Source: Polyangiaceae bacterium (lineage in GTDB: Bacteria; Myxococcota_A; Polyangia; Polyangiales; Polyangiaceae). From it: a DNA stretch of 5,965 nucleotides. Where the stretch lies: the NCBI GenBank assembly GCA_025934595.1, contig JAICXU010000230.1, forward strand, positions 1 through 5,965, given 5' to 3'. The notes beneath the pieces are model-generated. The model searched no databases. It worked only from the letters and a program-made list of their open reading frames with translations, and was not told the origin of the DNA. Shown here one piece after another: positions 1-5,452 of the stretch (within the stretch, counting starts at the first letter, position 1; each line of letters begins with the position of its first letter). Made by a program: the position numbers and the translations under genes.

Positions 1-521
1 ACCGTCGCCGAAAAATCATTCAGCCATGCGACGAGACGAACCGAGATCGCGTTCAAAATGCCGTGTGAAATGAGGATCACGCCGAGCACGGGCAAGATGG
101 CGCTCTTCGGAATTCCGATCGTCGCGACGAACGTTTGCGCGCAACCGAGATCGATCGCAGCGACGATCGCGCATTGTCCGACGAGGTTCACCATCGCCGT
201 GAGCCATCCCCACGAGCGTCCGCCGAGCAGCGCCGACCAATGATAGAGCGCGCCCGCGGTGGGAAATGCGCTCGCGAGCTCCGCCATCGCGAGCGCGACG
301 AGGAGCGTGCCGAGCGAGACGAGCGGCCATCCGAACGTGAGCGCCGCGGGACCGCCGCCGCCGATCGCCACCGAGTACGTGGTCACGACGCCGGTGAGAA
401 TGCTGATGATCGAGAACGAGATCGCGAAGCTCGCGAATCCGCCCACGCGACGCGCCAAAAGCTGACGATAGCCGAGCTTCGCGAGCTCTTTCGCGTCGCG
501 TTCCGCTCCCCGATCCGTCAC
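1..521 (-). CDS. APC-superfamily amino acid permease, N-terminal part (runs off left edge)
   Basis: Reading leftwards from a GTG at 521-519 gives 173 uninterrupted codons to the window edge, so the C-terminus is missing. The product is a multi-spanning inner-membrane protein expected to import amino acids or a related amine such as GABA or choline. Residues 11-35 (start KELAKLGYRQ, then a basic stretch and FASFAISFS) match the cytoplasmic lead-in of this family. TM1 spans about 27-53 and contains the SILTG element that unwinds around substrate in APC transporters. TM2 is about 62-88 and carries the signature AELASAFPTAGALYHW (residues 80-95). TM3 is about 104-128, TM4 about 141-158, and TM5 begins at the edge. 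Family assignment is firm; substrate is not determinable. No other GTG or ATG lies close upstream in frame. The gene is divergent from the peptide transporter, and its start has an unusual context described separately. Confidence 0.88.
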   Translation of the reverse strand, partial: MTDRGAERDAKELAKLGYRQLLARRVGGFASFAISFSIISILTGVVTTYSVAIGGGGPAALTFGWPLVSLGTLLVALAMAELASAFPTAGALYHWSALLGGRSWGWLTAMVNLVGQCAIVAAIDLGCAQTFVATIGIPKSAILPVLGVILISHGILNAISVRLVAWLNDFSAT

Positions 522-532
522 GGCGCCACCAT
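518..532 (-). other. Possible 4-codon leader ORF overlapping the permease start
   Basis: On the minus strand an ATG at 532-530 opens the reading frame Met-Val-Ala-Pro-stop. Its TGA (520-518) overlaps the permease GTG (521-519) as GTGA, a configuration typical of translational coupling by termination and reinitiation. The good Shine-Dalgarno site at 542-547 sits 9 nt before this ATG but 20 nt before the GTG. So the ATG is better placed for initiation than the permease start itself. It could be a coupling leader, chance, or a sign that a single-base error hides an ATG start for the permease. Confidence 0.3.
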
Positions 533-537
533 AGTGC

Positions 538-564
538 TTGACACCTCGGCCGCGCGCGAATTCT
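538..564 (+). promoter_or_regulatory. Candidate promoter of the peptide transporter (TTGACA box)
   Basis: A perfect sigma-70-type -35 hexamer TTGACA lies at 538-543. The -10 region is poor: AATTCT at 559-564 (3 of 6 matches to TATAAT, 15-bp spacer) or TTCTCT at 561-566 (17-bp spacer). Either places the transcription start at about 571-574, next to the GTG at 574, implying a leaderless or nearly leaderless message. This fits the absence of a Shine-Dalgarno sequence before that GTG. The match could be chance given the weak -10. Confidence 0.3.
542..547 (-). promoter_or_regulatory. Shine-Dalgarno-like GAGGTG for the permease
   Basis: The minus-strand hexamer GAGGTG is a perfect six-base match to the complement of the 16S rRNA 3' end (within GGAGGTGA). 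It is the only good ribosome-binding sequence seen just upstream of the permease. Spacing is 9 nt to the leader ATG at 532 and 20 nt to the permease GTG at 521. It overlaps the TTGACA box on the opposite strand, so the two divergent genes share these bases. Confidence 0.45.
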
Positions 565-573
565 CTTCGCGCC

Positions 574-2535
574 GTGAGCCAAGCCACCGCAGACGCGGCA
601 CCCGTCGAAAAAGGCCATCCTCTCGGCCTCTACATTCTGTTCGGCACCGAGATGTGGGAGCGCTTTTGCTATTACGGAATGCGCGCGCTGCTCGTCCTCT
701 ACTTGATCGAGGGCTTCGGTTGGCAGCCTCACGACTCGTCGTCGGTCTACAAGTGGTACACGAGCCTCGTCTATCTCACGCCGCTCATCGGTGGATATCT
801 CGCGGATCGCTTTCTCGGCATTCGCGCGTCGATCGTGATCGGCGGCATCTTGATGGCGGTGGGCGAGTTCGCGCTCACGACCGGCACGATCTCGCTCTTC
901 TACATCGGCCTCGGATTTCTCATCGTCGGCAACGGCTTCTTCAAGCCGAACATCTCGACGCTCGTCGGCAAGATGTACAAAGCCGGCGATCCGCGGCGCG
1001 ACGGCGCTTTCACGATCTTCTACATGGGCATCAACGTCGGCGCGGGAGCGGCCGGCATCGCGTGTGGATACCTCCACAACCACTACGGCTTTCGCGCCGG
1101 CTTCGCCGCGGCGGGCTTCGGCATGCTCTTCGGGTTGACGACGTTCTTGCTCGGTCAGAAGCGGATTCAGAGAGACGTCGCCGCGGCCGGCAACACGATG
1201 AACGCGAACGACGTCGTGCCGGAAAAAGTCGACGCGAAAGAAGAGAAGGGGCCGCAGCGCGAAGAAGACGAGTCGAAGCCTGCCGCGGTCGGTGTCGCCG
1301 GCGTCGTCGCGAAGATCATGCCGCTTTTCATGGCATTTTTAGCGGTAGCAGTACCTGTAAGATACATCTATTTGTGGGCCACGGGCGCCACGTCCCTCAG
1401 CGAGATCTTCATGCCCATCGCGTTCTCGATCATCTCGGGGGCGATGGCGGCGACGCTGTACTCGATCAAAGGGGCCGGTCGCGACAAGAGCATCGTCATC
1501 TTCACCCTCTTCTTCTTCGTCGTTCTCTTCTGGATGGCGTTCGAGCAAGCGGGCAACGCGCTGAACATTTGGGCGGAGTTTTTCACGCATCGCGAGACGT
1601 TTGGCGTCACGTATTCGGCGGAGTCGTTCCAGTCCATCAACTCCATCTTCATCGTGATCCTCGCGCCGCTCTTCGCGTGGCTTTGGCTGCGCCTCGCGAA
1701 GATGAAGAGAGAGCCTTCCACGCCTCTGAAAATGGCGATCGCGATGATCTTCATCGCGCTGGCTTTCGTCGCGATGGGCGGCGCGGCTGCATTCGAAAAC
1801 GCAGGCGAGACCAAGGTGCCGCTTGCCGCGCTCCCGAAGGGCGTGGACGTTTCGAAGCTCGATGCCGGTCGCATGCGGTTCGAAAATGGACAGCTCGTCG
1901 CGAAAGGTGTCGTCGCGGAATATGTCGTGAACGACGCGCTCGCGAGCTCGGCGTCGGACGAGTACAAGAAGTCCATCGACCAAGCGATCGACGCTTCGCA
2001 GAAGGCCCAGAAGGCCGCACCGGTTCGCGCGACGCTCGCAGCCCTCCCCGAGTCCTTCGTCCCGCCCGCGTCGAAAGACGGAAGATGGACCTGGCACGCT
2101 GACTCGAGCGAGCTCGAGATCGCCGCACCGATCGAAGCGACCGACAAAAAGGGGCTCGTCAATGCCGGCGCACCACCCGAATGGCGCAAGGCGATGACGA
2201 CGATGGAGGTGGAGTCGAGCAAGACCTCGCAGGTGTCGAGCTTTTGGCTGGTTTTGAGCTACTTCCTGATGACCGTCGGAGAGCTGTGTCTCTCGCCGGT
2301 CGGTCTCTCCATGGTGACGAAGCTCGCGCCGAAGCGATTCGCATCGCTCTTCATGGGAGTTTGGCTTCTGTCGAGCTCGGTCGCTCAATATGCGGGCGGC
2401 ACCATCGGCGAGAGCTGGGGAACGATCACGCCGAGCGCGTACTTCAACTTGTTCGTGCTCTCGTCCGTGATCGGCGGCGTCATCTTGTTCGCGCTCGTCT
2501 TCCCGCTCAAAAAGCTGATGCACAACGCGACCTGA
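574..2535 (+). CDS. POT/PTR-family proton-coupled oligopeptide transporter with large TM9-TM10 insert
   Basis: This 653-residue inner-membrane symporter is expected to take up di- and tripeptides with protons. It carries the family hallmarks. The ExxER motif in TM1 is E26-M-W-E29-R30, followed by FCYYG. The TM2 signature is GGYLADRFLG (73-82). TM4 has the conserved lysine K124 in FFKPN. TM5 has FYMGINVG (149-156). TM7 has E324 in AFEQAG, and TM10 has E570 before LCLSPVGLS. I count 14 membrane helices: 12 core plus an extra pair (about 248-270 and 278-298), as in many bacterial POTs. Two parts exceed the usual bacterial size of about 500 residues: a charged cytoplasmic loop (about 194-247) and about 147 residues after TM9. 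The GTG at 574 was preferred over an in-frame TTG at 538 because that TTG is part of the TTGACA box and gives no better N-terminus. An in-frame TAG at 532-534 excludes starts further upstream. Confidence 0.92.
   Translation: MSQATADAAPVEKGHPLGLYILFGTEMWERFCYYGMRALLVLYLIEGFGWQPHDSSSVYKWYTSLVYLTPLIGGYLADRFLGIRASIVIGGILMAVGEFALTTGTISLFYIGLGFLIVGNGFFKPNISTLVGKMYKAGDPRRDGAFTIFYMGINVGAGAAGIACGYLHNHYGFRAGFAAAGFGMLFGLTTFLLGQKRIQRDVAAAGNTMNANDVVPEKVDAKEEKGPQREEDESKPAAVGVAGVVAKIMPLFMAFLAVAVPVRYIYLWATGATSLSEIFMPIAFSIISGAMAATLYSIKGAGRDKSIVIFTLFFFVVLFWMAFEQAGNALNIWAEFFTHRETFGVTYSAESFQSINSIFIVILAPLFAWLWLRLAKMKREPSTPLKMAIAMIFIALAFVAMGGAAAFENAGETKVPLAALPKGVDVSKLDAGRMRFENGQLVAKGVVAEYVVNDALASSASDEYKKSIDQAIDASQKAQKAAPVRATLAALPESFVPPASKDGRWTWHADSSELEIAAPIEATDKKGLVNAGAPPEWRKAMTTMEVESSKTSQVSSFWLVLSYFLMTVGELCLSPVGLSMVTKLAPKRFASLFMGVWLLSSSVAQYAGGTIGESWGTITPSAYFNLFVLSSVIGGVILFALVFPLKKLMHNAT
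1333..1374 (+). other. Patch of A/T-ending codons inside the POT gene
   Basis: Fourteen consecutive codons (residues 254-267 of the transporter) include GCA, TTT, TTA, GTA three times, CCT, AGA, TAT and TTG, while the surrounding gene uses mostly GCG, CTC, GTC and CGC. Ten of the fourteen end in A or T, and TTA is very rare elsewhere here. The patch encodes the start of the first extra helix, just after the cytoplasmic linker between the two six-helix bundles. The protein stays in frame and continuous. It may be a translational slow-down site, a short recombined segment, or an overlapping nucleotide signal; I see no convincing hairpin or promoter in it. Confidence 0.6.
1795..2235 (+). other. 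Region encoding the periplasmic insert between TM9 and TM10 of the POT transporter
   Basis: Residues about 408-554 of the transporter are hydrophilic and contain no membrane helix. Counting helices from a cytoplasmic N-terminus places this segment in the periplasm. It has two stretches of alternating hydrophobic residues suggestive of beta strands (about 433-452, start RMRFENGQLV, and about 503-520, start GRWTWHADSS) around an Ala/Lys-rich helical stretch (about 460-482). Mammalian PepT1 and PepT2 carry their extracellular domain at this same TM9-TM10 position; typical bacterial POTs have a short loop. I see no sequence similarity to that domain, so only the position is shared. Confidence 0.7.
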
Positions 2536-2542
2536 TCTCGCG

Positions 2543-3031
2543 ATGCCGCTCGATCCCGAATTCGTCGACGACTGCATTTATGCGCCGGGCGGACTTTTGT
2601 TCGACGAGATCCACACCATCGACGTGGAGAATCATCGCGTCGTCGCGAGCATGCCCACCCATGCCGATCTCCCGCTCACGCGCGAGCAGCGCGTGCATCC
2701 CGTCTTGCATCCGCGTCACATCGCGGGCGGCTTGATGGTGCACATGACGGGCATGGTCGCCTTCGTGCACAGCTATTACGTGCTCGGCTTGCGATCGAAG
2801 GACGGGTGGGTCGGCTACGGCGCGAAGATCAACTCCGCGCGATTCAAAGCGCTCGCGACGCCGGGCGAGCGTCTCGTGATGGAGTGCACGGCGAAACAGG
2901 TTCGCAAAGCGCCGACGAGCGTGTTCGCGCGCTACGAATTTCGATTCACCCAGAAAGACACGGTCGTCTACGAAGGCGATCAGAGCGCCTTCTTCAGCAA
3001 GGTCGATCCAACCAAAATCGAGCCGAAATAG
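2543..3031 (+). CDS. FabZ-like hotdog-fold protein (possible acyl-ACP/CoA dehydratase relative)
   Basis: This 162-residue soluble protein resembles FabZ-type hotdog proteins across its length. FDEIHTIDVENHRVVASM (20-37) matches the opening strand. HPVLHPRHIAGGLMVHMTG (52-70) matches the central hotdog helix with its FPGxPVMPG-like entry. GYGAKINSARFKALATPGER (91-110) matches the FabZ aGIdnaRFrrpVvPGD segment, and the C-terminal strands end in VVYEGDQSAFF. In FabZ the helix carries a catalytic Glu where this protein appears to have His67; H52, H56 and H59 are candidates for the catalytic His. Activity as a dehydratase is therefore uncertain, and a thioesterase or non-catalytic role is possible. 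The start ATG lies 7 bp after the transporter stop with no Shine-Dalgarno sequence, which suggests one transcript and coupled translation. No N-terminal signal or membrane helix is seen. Confidence 0.75.
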   Translation: MPLDPEFVDDCIYAPGGLLFDEIHTIDVENHRVVASMPTHADLPLTREQRVHPVLHPRHIAGGLMVHMTGMVAFVHSYYVLGLRSKDGWVGYGAKINSARFKALATPGERLVMECTAKQVRKAPTSVFARYEFRFTQKDTVVYEGDQSAFFSKVDPTKIEPK

Positions 3032-3040
3032 GCTCGATTT
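3015..3040. terminator. Hairpin terminator shared by convergent genes
   Basis: A perfect 10-bp inverted repeat, AAATCGAGCC (3015-3024) and GGCTCGATTT (3031-3040), encloses a 6-nt loop GAAATA. It overlaps the last codons and the TAG stop (3029-3031) of the hotdog gene and lies 12 bp from the stop of the convergent propeller gene at 3053. Leftward, the stem is followed by a TTTT run, giving a better intrinsic terminator for the minus-strand gene. Rightward there are only three T residues, all within the stem. It can serve both directions but is probably stronger for the propeller gene. Confidence 0.65.
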
Positions 3041-3052
3041 CGGATCGCCAGG

Positions 3053-5392
3053 CTACTTCACGAGCGTGAGCCGCGGGCCGGCACCGAACGCCACGAGGTG
3101 TCCGCTCTCCTCCGCGACGAACACGTTGCACTTCTCGTCGACGCGCACGAGATCCGGAATCGCTTCGCACGGACCAATCGTCGCGACCTTGGCGCCGTCA
3201 CCCGGACGGAACACGTGCACGTCGACGTGCGGAACGAAGAGCGCGCCCGAGCGCAAGACGGGCTCGAGCCGTCGCGGCACGTCCGCTTCGAGCACGACGC
3301 CGAGGAGATGACGATAACGAAGCTCTCCGGTGGCGGCCTCGATCGCCGTGAGCTCTCCTGTCGGCGAGTTGCCGAAGAACAGATCGTCGACGCCGAGCCA
3401 CGACGTACCGACGGGCGCGACCGGCTTCTCGCTCGCCCAGAGCCGATCGCCGGATGCCAAATCGAACGCGGTGATGTGGAGGCCATGTCGATCGCGGAGC
3501 GTCGCCGCGACGACCTCGGCCGCGACGAGGGGACCACCCTCCGCCGTGCACGGTCCGTTCGACAGCGTCCGTCGATAGCGCAAATGCCCTGAAAATGGGT
3601 CGATCGCGACGAGCTCGGCTTGCGAATGTGCGCCGCCCGCGAGCGCGACGAGCGTGTCGTGCGCGAGCACCGGCGTCGTTCGGAAGCGAAGACGATTGCG
3701 CACGCGCCACACGACGGCGCCCGTCTGCACGTCGAGCGCGGTGAGCGCGCTGTCGCCGCCGGCGATGTAGAGGAGGCGACCCGCGCGTTTCATGCGCAGC
3801 GCGCCGCCGCGTCCCCACGCGTAACGCCATCGAAGCTCTCCGCTCGCCAGATCGATCGCGACGAGATGGCGCTCGCCTTCGGTGACGATGAGAAGGCGAG
3901 GCAAGCCCGGAACGTTCACGACCGCGCCGGCCGGTGGCGCCGCGAGACGCGGCGTGATGCGCGTCCGCATCGAAATCTCGCCGTTGCCGAAGTCGTGCAG
4001 ACGAATCTCGCCGTCCGGAAGAATGCGAGCGATGCCGCCCGGCGTGACGACGCTCGTGGCGCGTGTCGTCGGCGTCCGCCACATCACTTCGCCGGTCGCT
4101 CGATCGAGACAGAACATTTCGGAGGCGGCGCCGACAATCAAGCGATCGCCGCAGAGGAACGTGCCGCGCAAGTCGATGCCAGGCACGAGCGCTCGCCAGG
4201 TCTGCGAGTAACGAAGCCGCGCGTTCGACAAGGCTCGCGTCTCCGGAGCTCCGCGTGGCGCGACGCTCGCGAACGCGCGATAGGGCTCGGGCGAGAGATT
4301 CACGCAGGTGTCGTCGCGACACACTTCACGTAGCGCGTCGCCGGTCTCGCGGATTTTTCGGCGAAACGCGGAAAGCCGCAAATTCATGCTGGATCCGCGA
4401 TCGCGGCGAAGCACGGCGCGCGCGATCGCGCGACCGAACGAAAGCGCAGCTTCGACGAAATCGGGGACCGAGAGCGACGGAAACGTGAACGACGGCGGCA
4501 CCTCGCTCGCCGGATTCGACCCGACGAGCGACAGCGACGCGTCACCGGACGCTGTGATTCGCAGTGCGATCGGCGTGCCGCCCGCGCTCGTACGAAGGAC
4601 CGACTCGTGTCCCGCCTCCCAAACCTCGAGCGCGCGCGATGCGAGATCGACGAGCTGCTCGGCGAAGAGGAATGGATGACCCTCACCGAGGCTCACCGAT
4701 TTGCCGCGCACCTCGGCGCGCATCTGGCCGCGGAAGAGAAGCGCATGAAGGTCCGTACGCTCGACGTCGTGCGCGGACACGGCGTGACGTGCGCGCGCTT
4801 CGCGAAGCTGCAGCTCCGCACCGAAAGCCACCGGCACATCACGATCCACTTCGATAACCGCCGGCGCCGTCGCAGGCATCGAGGTCTCGACCGCGAGCGA
4901 AGCACGGTCGACGGCGCGAAGGGAGGCGGTGACTTTCTCGAAATCGGCGGCCACATCCCGAAGGTCCGGCCGCGCGATCGGGACGGCCTCGAGCGCTTCG
5001 AGGACGCCGTCGAGGAGCTCGACGAGGGCGACCCGCTGATCGTAAGCGACGACCTGCGGCTCGCTGCCTGCGCGATACACGCTGAGGGACGCGACGGCGC
5101 CGAAGCGCTCGAGCGCGAGCTCCCAAGGCTCGTCGTAAAATCGCACGATCGCCTTATTTTCAAGGTGTTTCGTGAGATCGAGCAGGGCCCTCGCGATGTC
5201 GCGGAGCACGGCGAAGGCTTGGCCTTCGTGCACGCGCGCCGTCACGTTGGCGCCGCCAAGGAAAATGTCGATGACCTCTTTTGCGCGTCGACGGGACCGT
5301 CGTGTGCCCGAGCTCGGCTCGGTGGCGACGGGGTCTACGGGCTCGAGATGCTCGACGGGGTTCGGAGGGACGAAGATTTCGAATCGGTGCAT
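3053..5392 (-). CDS. PQQ-like beta-propeller protein with a duplicated N-terminal region of unknown function
   Basis: The product is 779 residues. From about residue 400 to 775 it contains seven to eight propeller blades of the PQQ-like (BamB-type) repeat, each ending in a turn like LDRATGEVMW (429-438), IDLASGELRW (513-522), LDVQTGAVVW (553-562), FDLASGDRLW (643-652) or IEAATGELRY (684-693). The N-terminal 390 residues match nothing I recognise and appear to hold two diverged copies of one unit. The repeats are structural; I see nothing indicating bound PQQ or dehydrogenase activity. A C-x4-C pair (C358, C363) lies between the halves. There is no signal peptide or membrane helix, unlike most exported BamB-like proteins. 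ATG 5392 was chosen over in-frame TTGs at 5470 and 5434 because it leaves a 60-bp gap to the divergent gene; no Shine-Dalgarno sequence is visible for any of the three. The gene is convergent with the hotdog gene. Function unknown; a scaffold or binding role is most likely. Confidence 0.85.
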   Translation of the reverse strand: MHRFEIFVPPNPVEHLEPVDPVATEPSSGTRRSRRRAKEVIDIFLGGANVTARVHEGQAFAVLRDIARALLDLTKHLENKAIVRFYDEPWELALERFGAVASLSVYRAGSEPQVVAYDQRVALVELLDGVLEALEAVPIARPDLRDVAADFEKVTASLRAVDRASLAVETSMPATAPAVIEVDRDVPVAFGAELQLREARARHAVSAHDVERTDLHALLFRGQMRAEVRGKSVSLGEGHPFLFAEQLVDLASRALEVWEAGHESVLRTSAGGTPIALRITASGDASLSLVGSNPASEVPPSFTFPSLSVPDFVEAALSFGRAIARAVLRRDRGSSMNLRLSAFRRKIRETGDALREVCRDDTCVNLSPEPYRAFASVAPRGAPETRALSNARLRYSQTWRALVPGIDLRGTFLCGDRLIVGAASEMFCLDRATGEVMWRTPTTRATSVVTPGGIARILPDGEIRLHDFGNGEISMRTRITPRLAAPPAGAVVNVPGLPRLLIVTEGERHLVAIDLASGELRWRYAWGRGGALRMKRAGRLLYIAGGDSALTALDVQTGAVVWRVRNRLRFRTTPVLAHDTLVALAGGAHSQAELVAIDPFSGHLRYRRTLSNGPCTAEGGPLVAAEVVAATLRDRHGLHITAFDLASGDRLWASEKPVAPVGTSWLGVDDLFFGNSPTGELTAIEAATGELRYRHLLGVVLEADVPRRLEPVLRSGALFVPHVDVHVFRPGDGAKVATIGPCEAIPDLVRVDEKCNVFVAEESGHLVAFGAGPRLTLVK
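4406..5272 (-). repeat. Diverged internal duplication in the N-terminal half of the propeller protein
   Basis: Copy A covers residues about 41-137 (4982-5272) and copy B about 215-329 (4406-4750). Both run in the same order: a beta-hairpin (IDIFLGGANVTARV against LHALLFRGQMRAEV), an EG-containing turn, a long amphipathic helix (AFAVLRDIARALLDL against PFLFAEQLVDLASRALEV), two strands ending ASLS and then GSEP or GSNP, and a final helix (VALVELLDGVLEAL against VEAALSFGRAIARAV). Identity is low and the alignment was made by eye, so the duplication is likely but not proven. I cannot name the domain. Confidence 0.5.
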
Positions 5393-5427
5393 AGGCTTGG
5401 GGACAGACGAATCGTAGGAAGCCGCGC

Positions 5428-5451
5428 TCGACAAACGATAGTTTTCGACAA
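5428..5451. promoter_or_regulatory. Candidate operator: paired TCGACAA repeats around an AAAC-GATA-GTTT dyad
   Basis: In the 60-bp interval between two divergent starts, TCGACAA occurs at 5428-5434 and again at 5445-5451, 17 bp apart. Between and partly overlapping them is the dyad AAAC-GATA-GTTT (5433-5444). The element ends two bases before the glycosyltransferase GTG and lies about 40 bp from the propeller ATG, so a protein bound here could affect both. The stretch is also AT-richer than its surroundings and may include -10-like sequences (GATAGT rightward, TATCGT leftward), but I find no matching -35 box. The match may be chance. Confidence 0.25.
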
Positions 5452-5452
5452 G

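Noticed and set aside
16..1083. 355-codon minus-strand open frame overlapping both the permease and the transporter.
   Set aside because: It is in a different frame from the permease, which shows the APC signature, and its composition is strongly Arg-biased without any motif.
1341..1363. Possible internal promoter (TAAGAT at 1358-1363) or small hairpin (GGTA-GCAG-TACC) in the A/T-rich codon patch.
   Set aside because: No -35 box at proper spacing and only a 4-bp stem; nothing beyond chance.
135..2102. Very long plus-strand open frame (655 codons) across the permease and the first three quarters of the transporter gene.
   Set aside because: Its product is Arg/His-rich with no recognisable domain, runs antisense to the permease and out of frame with a clear POT transporter, and is the usual by-product of high-GC codon use.
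1339..2577. 412-codon minus-strand open frame antisense to the transporter.
   Set aside because: Arg/Glu/His-rich low-complexity product in a shadow frame; the opposite strand encodes conserved POT motifs across the same bases.
3053..4195. PQQ-dependent dehydrogenase activity for the propeller protein.
   Set aside because: Only the structural repeat is present; I see neither the cofactor-site residues nor an export signal expected of such enzymes.
3198..4322. 374-codon minus-strand open frame within the propeller gene.
   Set aside because: An Arg/Ser-rich shadow in another frame of the same strand; the propeller repeats are in the chosen frame.
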